NCBI GenBank assembly: GCA_934793215.1 | Contig: CAKVOP010000002.1 | Span: 62,001-126,000, forward strand | Origin: an uncultured Clostridia bacterium | GTDB lineage: Bacteria > Bacillota > Clostridia > Christensenellales > UBA1242 | DNA length: 64,000 nucleotides | Direction of reading: 5' to 3' | In this document: positions 35,940-43,817 of the stretch, piece by piece | How the letters are laid out: every line of letters begins with the position of its first letter | Numbering within the stretch: position 1 is the stretch's first letter | The notes under the pieces: model-generated | What the model was told of the DNA's origin: nothing | Seen by the model: only the letters and a program-made list of their open reading frames with translations | Database searches by the model: none | Program-made: the position numbers and the translations under genes

Positions 35940-35958
35940 ATAGTGGTTTAACCACTAT
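35940..35958. promoter_or_regulatory. 19-bp palindrome at the rny transcription start
   Basis: ATAGTGGTT and AACCACTAT flank a single T. The palindrome covers the expected +1 of the rny promoter and ends 3 bases before the AAAAGGGG ribosome site. It may be a repressor operator or a 5 prime mRNA hairpin. Confidence 0.6.
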
Positions 35959-35972
35959 TAAAAGGGGACAGA

Positions 35973-37562
35973 ATGAACATTTTAAACATGTTGTGTTCTT
36001 CCGCTGTAACGGTCGGGATTGTAACCGGTATTGTTGCCATTATCGCAGGTGGTGCACTTGGAGCAGTTCTATATAAGTTAATTGCAAGCAAAAAACTTGG
36101 GAAAAGCAAGTCAAATGCTGTAAAAATTATTGAAGAAGCGTATGCAGAAGCGAAGAGCATAAAAAAAGAAAGCCTTTTTGAAGCAAAAGAAGAAGCACAA
36201 AAGATTCGCGATGAGGCCAATGAAGAGGCCAAAGAGCGTAGGGGTGAAATCCAAAAGCAAGAAGAAAGACTTGACCAAAGAGAAGAATATCTCACAAAAA
36301 AAGAGGTGTCTTTGGACGCCAAAACCGAACAACTGGAACAAGCCAAGATTTCAATTGAAAATGAGAAAAATAAACTTGGCGAAAAACTCAAAGAGCAAGA
36401 TGAAATCAAAGAACAAATGATTGAAAAACTAGAAAAGATTTCAGGATTAAGTCAAAAAGAAGCAAAAGATTTGTTGGTTGAGAGCATTACTGATGATGCA
36501 AAAAAAGATGCTGGACTTATGGTTAAACGCATTGAAGACGAAGCAAAGGAAAAGGCGGATGCACTTGCCAGAAATATAGTTACTGGTGCAATCCAAAAAT
36601 GTGCAACTGATCTTACAAGCGAGATGACAGTAACGACAGTGGCACTTCCAAATGATGAAATGAAGGGAAGAATTATTGGACGAGAGGGCAGAAACATTCG
36701 CTCGATTGAAAGTGTAACAGGCGTCGAACTTATTGTCGACGACACACCAGAAAGCATTACTATTTCTAGTTTTGATCCAATTAGAAGAGAAATCGCAAGA
36801 TTAACCCTTGAAAAGCTTATTGTTGATGGAAGAATCCACCCAGCAAGAGTCGAAGAAGTTGTCGAAAAGGCAACAAAAGAAGTTGATCGTGCAATAAAAG
36901 AAGCTGGTGAGAATGCTTGCAATGAAACAGGAATATACAATTTACATCCAGAACTTGTGAAAGTTTTAGGAAGACTAAAATATAGAACAAGCTATGGACA
37001 AAACTGCTTAAAGCACAGTATTGAAACTTCCATCATTGCTGGACTTATTGCTACCGAACTTGGTGCAAATGTTCAAGTTGCAAAGCGTGGGGGCTTGCTT
37101 CATGATATAGGTAAAGCACTTGACCATGAAATTGAAGGAACTCATGTAAAAATCGGTGTTGACCTTACAACAAAATACAAAGAGTCAAAAGAAGTAATTC
37201 ATTGTATAGAAGCTCACCATGGAGATGTTCCATTTGGATCGATTGAAGCTATCATCGTACAAGTAGCTGATGCTATTTCAAGTTCAAGACCAGGTGCAAG
37301 ACGTGAAAGTTTTGAAAATTATATTAAACGGCTTGAACAACTTGAGGGTATTTGCAACGACTTTAAAGGCGTCGAAAAGTCTTATGCTATTCAAGCGGGT
37401 AGAGAAGTTCGTATAATTGTAAAACCAGAAATTATAAGTGAAAGCGATGCAATTTTCCTTGCAAAGGATATAACTAAACGTATTGAAAATGAAATGCAGT
37501 ATCCAGGACAAATTAAGGTTGTTGTTATAAGAGAAAATCGTTTTACTGAAACTGCGAAATAA
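35973..37562 (+). CDS. rny: Ribonuclease Y
   Basis: Membrane-anchored endoribonuclease that starts mRNA decay in Firmicutes. N-terminal membrane helix (about 12-36), long charged coiled coil (about 40-200), KH domain with [17 protein letters not shown] domain with [10 protein letters not shown], and a C-terminal domain. 529 residues, typical (520). It stands alone with its own promoter and terminator. Confidence 0.96.
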   Translation: MNILNMLCSSAVTVGIVTGIVAIIAGGALGAVLYKLIASKKLGKSKSNAVKIIEEAYAEAKSIKKESLFEAKEEAQKIRDEANEEAKERRGEIQKQEERLDQREEYLTKKEVSLDAKTEQLEQAKISIENEKNKLGEKLKEQDEIKEQMIEKLEKISGLSQKEAKDLLVESITDDAKKDAGLMVKRIEDEAKEKADALARNIVTGAIQKCATDLTSEMTVTTVALPNDEMKGRIIGREGRNIRSIESVTGVELIVDDTPESITISSFDPIRREIARLTLEKLIVDGRIHPARVEEVVEKATKEVDRAIKEAGENACNETGIYNLHPELVKVLGRLKYRTSYGQNCLKHSIETSIIAGLIATELGANVQVAKRGGLLHDIGKALDHEIEGTHVKIGVDLTTKYKESKEVIHCIEAHHGDVPFGSIEAIIVQVADAISSSRPGARRESFENYIKRLEQLEGICNDFKGVEKSYAIQAGREVRIIVKPEIISESDAIFLAKDITKRIENEMQYPGQIKVVVIRENRFTETAK

Positions 37563-37568
37563 AATAAT

Positions 37569-37606
37569 AAAGATATTTCTTTAAGTTAAAGGAATATCTT
37601 TTTTTG
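37569..37606 (+). terminator. Terminator of rny
   Basis: AAAGATATT (37569-37577) pairs with AATATCTTT (37593-37601) with further CTTT/AAAG pairing inside, then a T-run. Confidence 0.85.
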
Positions 37607-37682
37607 TCTTCGATGATTTAATTATGTTGAAATAATATTGATTCTGGTTAATAAATAAAATTAATTATGAATATATTATCGC

Positions 37683-38300
37683 ATGAACAACTTTATATTT
37701 TCTTTATCCAATTCTTTTTCCTCTTGCGTCTGGCTCGCTATTCTTCTTGTCGCATTTTGCCCTTTGCTTGAAAGCAAAATTGCTTTGCCACTAGCCTTAA
37801 ATAGTGCTATATGGACCACCAATATATTAAATCCTTTTTCTGCATTTTTAATATCTTTTGTTGGGAGTTGTCTGCCTTGCTTTTTTATAGTTCCGTTAAC
37901 AAAAAGACTAAAATCTAAAACAACTGGATTTATATCTAGTAAATTTGCCGACAAATATCAAGTCAAGGCCAACAAAATAAGCAAGTTTTCAACTTTTCAA
38001 AAATTTTTGGCACTATGTGGATTTGCTGCATTGCCACTTCCATTGACAGGAGTTTGGTCAAGCAGTGTAATAGCAGGCCTAACCGATCTAAAAATTGGTA
38101 ATTCAATAATGTCAATACTTTTAGGCAACTTACTATCTTGTGGCATCGTTATGTCATTATGCTGTTGGTTTAAAAATTCAATAGGTAACATTTGCCTAAT
38201 TTCTATTAGTATTGTAATTGCATTTTTAATGATAGACTTAATCGCAAATGTATTCAAAAGTATGCGTGCAAAAAAACAAGATACAATTCAAAGAAGATAA
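37683..38300 (+). CDS. COG2426-type small membrane protein (putative small multidrug export family)
   Basis: 205 residues with at least four hydrophobic segments (about 13-33, 46-68, 108-125, 140-160) and a C-terminal helix (about 168-190). ESKIALPLAL and the central FAALPLPLTGVWSS resemble family PF06695, annotated as small multi-drug export proteins. Evidence for transport in that family is thin, so I treat the label as provisional. No ribosome site is visible before the ATG, and AT-rich -10-like sequence lies only a few bases upstream. Confidence 0.75.
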   Translation: MNNFIFSLSNSFSSCVWLAILLVAFCPLLESKIALPLALNSAIWTTNILNPFSAFLISFVGSCLPCFFIVPLTKRLKSKTTGFISSKFADKYQVKANKISKFSTFQKFLALCGFAALPLPLTGVWSSSVIAGLTDLKIGNSIMSILLGNLLSCGIVMSLCCWFKNSIGNICLISISIVIAFLMIDLIANVFKSMRAKKQDTIQRR

Positions 38301-38315
38301 TACGAAGAGTAAGAT

Positions 38316-38350
38316 AAAACACCTCTATGACGATGCGTAGAGGTGTTTTG
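38316..38350. terminator. Bidirectional terminator
   Basis: AAAACACCTCTA (38316-38327) pairs perfectly with TAGAGGTGTTTT (38338-38349). A-run and T-run on opposite sides allow termination of the plus gene at 38300 and perhaps of the minus gene ending at 38465. Confidence 0.85.
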
Positions 38351-38464
38351 TTAATGTTGTTTTGCTTTTTATCATCAAATTTTTCATTATCGACTTGATT
38401 TTTAAAATTTTTGTTAAATTTTCATGGCTAACATCACAATCACGATTTTATGACTTTACTTAAA

Positions 38465-40372
38465 TTATTTCCATTTTTTTATAAGTAAAGACCTCTTTGT
38501 ATAGTATCTAATAGGGATTACTGCCAAAATAAATACTATTGGCAAAATTAATGTAGTAGCGTACAATGAGAATTCATTTACTGCCATTCCAAAAGCGAAG
38601 TTCAGTCCAACACACAGGCATATTAATGCACCAGTTATAGTCCATATTTGCCATTGAGGTAGAATCTGCTTAGGAAGCCAGCTCTTATACTTAACCATAT
38701 TATAAGCTTGAATACACACGTCGATAGTCAAGAGAGCAGGAAGTAAAATATATAAAAAGTTAAAAGTATCGTTTAACATAGTTGATTTAAAAAGAGCGAC
38801 ATACGTAAACACCGAACCTAGACTTGCACAAACAAGAGTAATCAAACTGGCAATAAAATAAAGTTTATTTGTATTATGTGCAGTTTTGGCACTTGGTTTT
38901 TCATATACGTCGAAAGATATGTTTTGATTTTTATAGAAATCTTTTAAATCATTGTAATCATATAAACAATCTTCGCGCTGCTGCTCACTTGATGAGCCCT
39001 TTGTTTTTGCGTATAGACTTGAAAGAATTTCTTGGTGTGAAGGATCGATAGAGGAGTCTCGTTTAGGTGCAGGCAATTTTTCTTTTCCGCTATCTGGCAA
39101 GATTTTTAATCTTGGAGGCTCAATTTTCCTTGGTTTTTCTATGCTTGAAGCATCTACATGTGCAACTATAAATTTACCGTCATCAGGTTTTACTTCTTCA
39201 ACTTCTTTTGTTTTATCATTATTCAAATCGTTATTTGAAATATCATTTTGGTTATTTCTAATGTTATCAAATCTATCTTTGTAGGTTGTGAAACGAGAAA
39301 ATGAATCTTGATTTTGATTATATGAAGACTTATTTTGCATTAAAGAATTTTTTAGTTCTTCCAAATTTGCTTTTTTCTTTTCAGTAGATGAAGAAAGAAG
39401 GGGTGCTTCCGCAGCAATAGAAATTTGGTCTTCAGCAAAACTCTTTTTCTTCTTATAACTATTTATATCTTTTGAAATGTCGTAAAGTCTTTGGTTGTAA
39501 CTTGCCACTTCTTGTTTATTCAAAAATACTGCATCGTCTTTTTCTTTAATGGACTCCTCATCATTTTCAGTATTTAACAAAGCGTTTTTTATTGAATAAG
39601 CATAATTATTTTGTTGTTTATCGTTTACTTCTATATTTGAATTATCATTTAGTACAACTTCGTCATCTATTTTTTCGTTAACACGCTCCTCAACAATAGT
39701 TTCTTCATTTTCAAGAGGGGATTGTTGGACAAGGCTTAAATCTTTATCATCATAAATGGCATTGCTTTCGTTTAAGATAAATTCATCTTCTTGTTCACTT
39801 TCTTCTAGTGTTTGCTCTGTTGGATCAAGGTTTTGATCATCAAAATTGGAATCTGCATCAACATGATCTTCTTGCTTTTCATTTACACTAGAAAAATCAA
39901 AAAAATCGCTATCTTCGCTTGTATCCTCAAACTCCATACTTTCATTTGTGTCGCAAGTGTTTAATACAGTATTTTGATTTTGTAACGCAGTATTTCCGTT
40001 AACCAATATTTCGTCTCTGCCTTCAGTATTTGAAGTAGGTAGTTCTTTAATATCAGCATCTTCAAATTCACTAAACATATCAATATTGTTTCTTGTAAAA
40101 TATTGCTCAATTTCGTTATAAAATGCACGACCAGATTCAGTAATAGAATAATATTTACGATTCGGTCCTAATTCACTTGATTTTAAGTATGAAGATACAT
40201 AACCTTGCTTTTCCATACGAGTAAGGTTTGAATAAACACTAGGTTTTTTAAGATTAACTTTTCCGCCTGATTTTGAGTTAATTTCAGTTATAATATCGAG
40301 TCCATAAAAATCCCTTTCAAGCAAGCAGTTGAGTATTAAATAGGAAAGTTGACCTTTAGCATATAATTCCAT
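38465..40372 (-). CDS. PadR-type regulator fused to acidic linker and membrane domain
   Basis: 635 residues. The first ~90 are a PadR winged helix (KGQLSYLILNCLLERDFYGLDI, residues 6-27; then PSVYSNLTRMEKQGYV and GPNRKYYSITESGR). A very acidic, Asn/Ser/Glu-rich, probably disordered linker of about 400 residues follows. The last ~130 residues hold four hydrophobic helices and a short basic tail ending KKWK. PadR proteins are normally 100-180 residues and soluble; this layout suggests a membrane-tethered regulator. I chose ATG 40372, eight bases after GGGAG; the in-frame TTG at 40378 is too near that site. Monocistronic with its own promoter. Target genes and signal unknown. Confidence 0.8.
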   Translation of the reverse strand: MELYAKGQLSYLILNCLLERDFYGLDIITEINSKSGGKVNLKKPSVYSNLTRMEKQGYVSSYLKSSELGPNRKYYSITESGRAFYNEIEQYFTRNNIDMFSEFEDADIKELPTSNTEGRDEILVNGNTALQNQNTVLNTCDTNESMEFEDTSEDSDFFDFSSVNEKQEDHVDADSNFDDQNLDPTEQTLEESEQEDEFILNESNAIYDDKDLSLVQQSPLENEETIVEERVNEKIDDEVVLNDNSNIEVNDKQQNNYAYSIKNALLNTENDEESIKEKDDAVFLNKQEVASYNQRLYDISKDINSYKKKKSFAEDQISIAAEAPLLSSSTEKKKANLEELKNSLMQNKSSYNQNQDSFSRFTTYKDRFDNIRNNQNDISNNDLNNDKTKEVEEVKPDDGKFIVAHVDASSIEKPRKIEPPRLKILPDSGKEKLPAPKRDSSIDPSHQEILSSLYAKTKGSSSEQQREDCLYDYNDLKDFYKNQNISFDVYEKPSAKTAHNTNKLYFIASLITLVCASLGSVFTYVALFKSTMLNDTFNFLYILLPALLTIDVCIQAYNMVKYKSWLPKQILPQWQIWTITGALICLCVGLNFAFGMAVNEFSLYATTLILPIVFILAVIPIRYYTKRSLLIKKWK

Positions 40373-40398
40373 AAACAAAACTCCCTTTGTATACTCAA

Positions 40399-40427
40399 AT
40401 TATAATAAATAAAGGGGATAAAGTCAA
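40399..40427 (-). promoter_or_regulatory. sigma-A promoter of the PadR-membrane gene
   Basis: On the minus strand TTGACT (40427-40422), 17 bases, TATAAT (40404-40399). Confidence 0.8.
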
Positions 40428-40450
40428 ATTATTTTCTAATTTTTTTAGGA

Positions 40451-40472
40451 CTAGTATGCGGTGCATAATAGT
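40451..40472. repeat. CTAGTATGC imperfect palindrome, copy 1
   Basis: CTAGTATGC (40451-40459), GG, then TGCATAATAG (40462-40471). Same layout as the perfect palindrome at 45127-45155, with the left arm nearly identical and the right arm partly changed. Confidence 0.6.
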
Positions 40473-40574
40473 ACGTACTATGAGATAAAGAGCAATTTCA
40501 ACTACAAAAATGAAAGTTTGAGGGGCGTACGATAGGACAGAATATAATTTTTATCATAATGGTGAAAGATTTCC

Positions 40575-40830
40575 AAAGAATATTTAAAAGTAGATGCAAA
40601 AACCTAATGGAGAAAAGGGGTCATATCATCTTCATACGCTTAATAATATATTTTGGCTTCGCCAAGAGCCATTTAGGATATGTTCTATAGCAATAAAAAG
40701 AATTGAAGTGAAGACTCAAAAAACTTAACTTTATTTTGATGCTTTGATACAAGAAAAAGGCAACAAAATAGAGAAGGGACTTTTCAAGGGGAAGACCATA
40801 TCAATAAAAAGGTAATAAGGTACAAAAAAC
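40575..40830 (+). pseudogene. Decayed, inverted fragment of serS
   Basis: Bases 40609-40672 match the minus-strand coding sequence of serS at 42410-42474 with about 60 of 65 positions identical. They encode GEKGSYHLHTLNN against GEKGTYLLHTLNN in the intact enzyme. One base is missing, relative to serS, at the ATATA-TTTT junction (near 40650), so the frame breaks just after. Weaker similarity continues upstream (AATATTT..AAGT..AGATGCA) and perhaps downstream to AAGACCATAT near 40785. It lies in opposite orientation to serS. The exact limits are uncertain. Confidence 0.8.
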
Positions 40831-40896
40831 AAAAAAGGGGACGCGACAGTCCCACATTTTTGCTCAAATTTTTATGTAAATAGGCAATTTATAACT

Positions 40897-40922
40897 ATGC
40901 GTAAAACACAAGTTTTACGCAT
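40897..40922. repeat. Perfect 11-bp inverted repeat
   Basis: ATGCGTAAAAC (40897-40907) and GTTTTACGCAT (40912-40922) with loop ACAA. No T-run follows. Directly upstream of a GCATACTAG copy. Confidence 0.7.
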
Positions 40923-40930
40923 TAATACGT

Positions 40931-40939
40931 GCATACTAG
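40931..40939. repeat. GCATACTAG motif, copy 2
   Basis: Nine-base motif identical to the right arm of the palindrome at 45127-45155, preceded by T. Opposite orientation to copy 1. Confidence 0.5.
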
Positions 40940-41039
40940 CATTATTTAACAATCTATTATGTTATTTTAAAATAACAAATTTATTTTCTTATTTATTTTA
41001 CTTGTATTTATTAAACAATTAAAAGTTTTTATTTTATTC

Positions 41040-41070
41040 GCATACTAGTTGTATTTATTTTGCATACTAC
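41040..41070. repeat. GCATACTAG motif, copies 3 and 4
   Basis: GCATACTAG (41040-41048) and GCATACTAC (41062-41070) in direct orientation, starts 22 bases apart. Confidence 0.5.
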
Positions 41071-41338
41071 TTATAAATAAACACAATTTTTTCAATGCTA
41101 TGTAGTTTCATTAAATCATATATGTATTTAATAACTTAATTAAGAATATAAAACATTAAGTTGTTAAAAATAAAATCAATTTTTTGATCTACTATTACTT
41201 GCTGTGGGTTCTCTCATTTCTGCGTATTTGAGTGATTTTTCTCCGCTTGTTTGAATTGATAGTCACCGACAATATCGTTTGTATAGTGTTTATCAAATTA
41301 CTAATAATCATTTATTTGAGTAGAAATTCAATGCAATT

Positions 41339-42292
41339 TTACTCATGCTGTGATATAAATTCCATCATTTTGGTAAATCCAAATGTTTCTTCACCACAAA
41401 CGATATCAGTAAAAATTGTTTTTTCACGATTATTAATAGAAGGCGTATTTTTTATCGTTTTTATTGACAAATAGTTTACTACTTTAACGAAAACCTTATA
41501 AATATCTTCCCCTTCGAAAAGTTCATCTGGCACATTGCATAAAACTGATTCCATATAAACTTGGTTAGGCAATCTATTATTGGCGTTGTAAAATATAACA
41601 TTCAATATTTTAAGTATTTTAATAAAATTTTCGCCAGAGTTTTTTATTTTTGAATTTAGCGCTTCACATCTGGCATTTAAGTCAATATCTATAAAGCCTT
41701 TTCTTTTACCAGCATAAAATCTAAACAAATTTTCGTTACTATTTACTAAATAAATTTTAATTTTAGTGTTGGCACCAAAATCTTCTTTTCCTAAAATCAA
41801 GATTTCATTTCCGCTTAAATAAATTAAAGAAGTTGAAGATAATTGATTTGATAGGGCCTTTTGAAAGTCAACTCCAAGATCGAAAATAGAATATTTGTTA
41901 ATATCCTGAGGCTTGGTAGGTTCAACATCATTAATATCTGCTTTCTTTTTCTTATTTTTTCTTTTTCGGCGATTTTTCCATGCAAATTTGAATCTTTGCA
42001 ATAATTCACGCCAGAAATTGGTCTTTTTAGCAGTGTTTAACTCTAACTGTGCATTTTCTATACCTAAAAAATATACAAATTGTGAGTTGTCGCAAAAAGC
42101 ACCGTTTAACAATTCATTTACTGGTTGTAACACAACATTGTTTTTTGTGACATAAGAAACCTTTTCAGCCAAGTTTTCAACACTGTCCGAAACTACATTT
42201 CTTACTAAATTTTGTGTCTTTTCAAGATAAACCTCATTGTTTTGCGATGCTATGCTGTTTATAAGATTTCTGGTAATTTGAATTTTTGCCAT
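41339..42292 (-). CDS. Unknown protein, possible degenerate OAS/CD-NTase-like fold
   Basis: 317 residues, no signal peptide or membrane helix. A very basic patch (about 103-120, with RKRKNKKKK) splits it. The C-terminal part (about 205-285) has the helix pattern NARCEALNSKIKNSGENFIK, then VYMESVLCNVPDELF, which recalls the helical half of OAS/CD-NTase nucleotidyltransferases, where an E-x-L-x-YNVPD segment follows the nucleotide-binding core. I do not find the GS plus DxD catalytic motif, so activity is doubtful. It starts 12 bases downstream of the serS stop and is probably cotranscribed with serS. Function unknown. Confidence 0.65.
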   Translation of the reverse strand: MAKIQITRNLINSIASQNNEVYLEKTQNLVRNVVSDSVENLAEKVSYVTKNNVVLQPVNELLNGAFCDNSQFVYFLGIENAQLELNTAKKTNFWRELLQRFKFAWKNRRKRKNKKKKADINDVEPTKPQDINKYSIFDLGVDFQKALSNQLSSTSLIYLSGNEILILGKEDFGANTKIKIYLVNSNENLFRFYAGKRKGFIDIDLNARCEALNSKIKNSGENFIKILKILNVIFYNANNRLPNQVYMESVLCNVPDELFEGEDIYKVFVKVVNYLSIKTIKNTPSINNREKTIFTDIVCGEETFGFTKMMEFISQHE

Positions 42293-42303
42293 TTAAATCC
42301 TTT

Positions 42304-43590
42304 TTACTTTTTTGGTAAAATTTTATCTTTACCGCCCATATATGGTCTTAAAGCCTCTGGAATACTAATTGATCCATCTTCATTATAATTGTTTTCAAGG
42401 AAAGCAATTATGGCTCTTGGCGAAGCCAAAACTGTATTATTAAGCGTATGAAGAAGATATGTTCCCTTTTCTCCCTTGGCTCTAATCCCAAGCCTTCTAG
42501 CTTGTGCATCTCCTAATGTTGAACATGATCCAACTTCAAAATATTTTTGTTGTCTTGGGCTCCAAGCTTCAACATCACAAGATTTCACTTTAAGGTCAGC
42601 AAGATCTCCCGAGCAACATTCAAGCGTTCTTACAGGGATATTAAGGTTTCTAAAAATTTCAACCGTAAATTTCCACATTTTTTCATACCAAGACATGCTA
42701 TCTTCTGGTTTGCAAATAACAATCATTTCTTGTTTTTCAAATTGATGAACTCTATAAAGTCCTCTTTCTTCGAGTCCGTGTGCACCACCTTCTTTTCTAA
42801 AACATGGAGAATATGATGTCATTGTTATAGGCAAATCACTTTCCTTGATAATTTGATCTTTGAATCTACCAATCATTGAGTGTTCACTTGTTCCAACTAA
42901 AAACAAGTCTTCTCCTTCGATTTTGTACATCATTGCTTCCATTTCAGCGAAACTCATTACACCATTAACTACATCACTTCTAATCATAAAAGGTGGAATA
43001 CAATAAGTGAAACCTTTATCAATCATGTAATCTCTTCCATAAGCAATCATTGCTTCGTGAAGTCTTGCGGCATCTCCCAAAAGATAATAAAATCCATTTC
43101 CGCTTGTTCTTCCAGCACTTTCTTTATCAAGCCCATTTATAGACGCTAAAATATCAGCATGGTAAGGAATTTCATATGCAGGAACTTTGGCCTCTCCAAA
43201 ACGCTCATTCTCTACATTTTCACTATCATCTTTCCCTACTGGAACGCTTGCATCAATAATGTTTGGAATAGACATCATTAATGATTTTAATTTACTTGAT
43301 AAACTCTCTTCTTCCTTTTCTATTTCAATTATTCGCTCGTTGTTTTTTACGACTTGTGCTTTTATTTCGTTAGCCTCATCAACTCTTTTCTCTTTCATGA
43401 GTTTACCAATTTGGCTACTAAAAGTGTTCCTGCTAGCACGCAGAGTGTCGCCTTCTTGTTTAAGTGCTCTAATTTTTCCGTCAAGTTCAAGAACTTCATC
43501 TACATAGCCGAGTTTTTGATCTTGAAATTTCTTTTTAATGTTTTCCTTTACAAGTTCAGGATTTGTTCTAATTAAGTTAATATCTATCAT
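42304..43590 (-). CDS. serS: Seryl-tRNA synthetase
   Basis: Class II synthetase. N-terminal tRNA-binding coiled coil (about 27-100), then catalytic core with TSGNGFYYLLG, motif 2 SPCFRKEGGAHG..RGLYRVHQFEK and motif 3 NNTVLASPRAI. 428 residues from ATG 43590, which follows AGAGGTG; the frame is open to 43641 but has no site there. No T-box precedes it. A degenerate copy of its 3 prime part lies 1.6 kb away at 40575-40830. Confidence 0.96.
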   Translation of the reverse strand: MIDINLIRTNPELVKENIKKKFQDQKLGYVDEVLELDGKIRALKQEGDTLRASRNTFSSQIGKLMKEKRVDEANEIKAQVVKNNERIIEIEKEEESLSSKLKSLMMSIPNIIDASVPVGKDDSENVENERFGEAKVPAYEIPYHADILASINGLDKESAGRTSGNGFYYLLGDAARLHEAMIAYGRDYMIDKGFTYCIPPFMIRSDVVNGVMSFAEMEAMMYKIEGEDLFLVGTSEHSMIGRFKDQIIKESDLPITMTSYSPCFRKEGGAHGLEERGLYRVHQFEKQEMIVICKPEDSMSWYEKMWKFTVEIFRNLNIPVRTLECCSGDLADLKVKSCDVEAWSPRQQKYFEVGSCSTLGDAQARRLGIRAKGEKGTYLLHTLNNTVLASPRAIIAFLENNYNEDGSISIPEALRPYMGGKDKILPKK

Positions 43591-43618
43591 ATGTTCACCT
43601 CTTATAAGTTTATAATAA

Positions 43619-43648
43619 ATTATAAATCTATTATTAACCACAAGTCAA
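43619..43648 (-). promoter_or_regulatory. sigma-A promoter of serS
   Basis: On the minus strand TTGACT (43648-43643), 18 bases, TATAAT (43624-43619). Confidence 0.75.
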
Positions 43649-43783
43649 ATATTTTAACGATTTTTCACAATGTTTACTACAATAAATCACTATTTTAGTA
43701 GTTCGCAATAACAAATTATTTGCGTGATATCTGCTGTACTGCATTCAAATTCAATATTTTACGCATAGATTGCAAAAATCATT

Positions 43784-43811
43784 TTGAATTTTTAATTACA
43801 TGTGGTAGAAT
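43784..43811 (+). promoter_or_regulatory. Promoter giving a leaderless recombinase mRNA
   Basis: TTGAAT (43784-43789), 16 bases, extended -10 TGG-TAGAAT (43806-43811). The ATG at 43818 is at +7 from the end of the -10 and there is no Shine-Dalgarno. Confidence 0.6.
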
Positions 43812-43817
43812 TTGTGT

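Larger units (their letters stand above)
40379..41338. other. 960-bp region without intact genes
   Basis: Apart from the PadR promoter, it contains a decayed serS fragment (40560-40840), four copies of the CTAGTATGC/GCATACTAG motif, a 14-bp palindrome ATAGTAC/GTACTAT (40468-40481), a GGGAC/GTCCC hairpin followed by T-rich sequence (40838-40860), and a perfect 11-bp hairpin (40897-40922). From about 41080 to 41338 it is AT-rich with nothing I can name. It reads as a decay or insertion zone. Confidence 0.6.

Noticed and set aside
35846..36076. 76-codon plus-strand open frame before rny
   Set aside because: It runs through the tgt terminator, the rny promoter and the rny start, and has no ribosome binding site.
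40652..40666. TTGGC-TTC-GCCAA hairpin in the gene-free zone
   Set aside because: The same sequence exists inside serS coding DNA, so it is inherited from the serS fragment and is not a separate element.
40838..40860. GGGAC-GCGACA-GTCCC hairpin as the end of a REP/insertion sequence
   Set aside because: Similar hairpins flank some transposons, but there is no transposase gene or target duplication here; kept only as part of the region description.
41232..41474. 80-codon plus-strand open frame
   Set aside because: It overlaps the end of the unknown gene on the other strand, has low-complexity hydrophobic content and no ribosome site.
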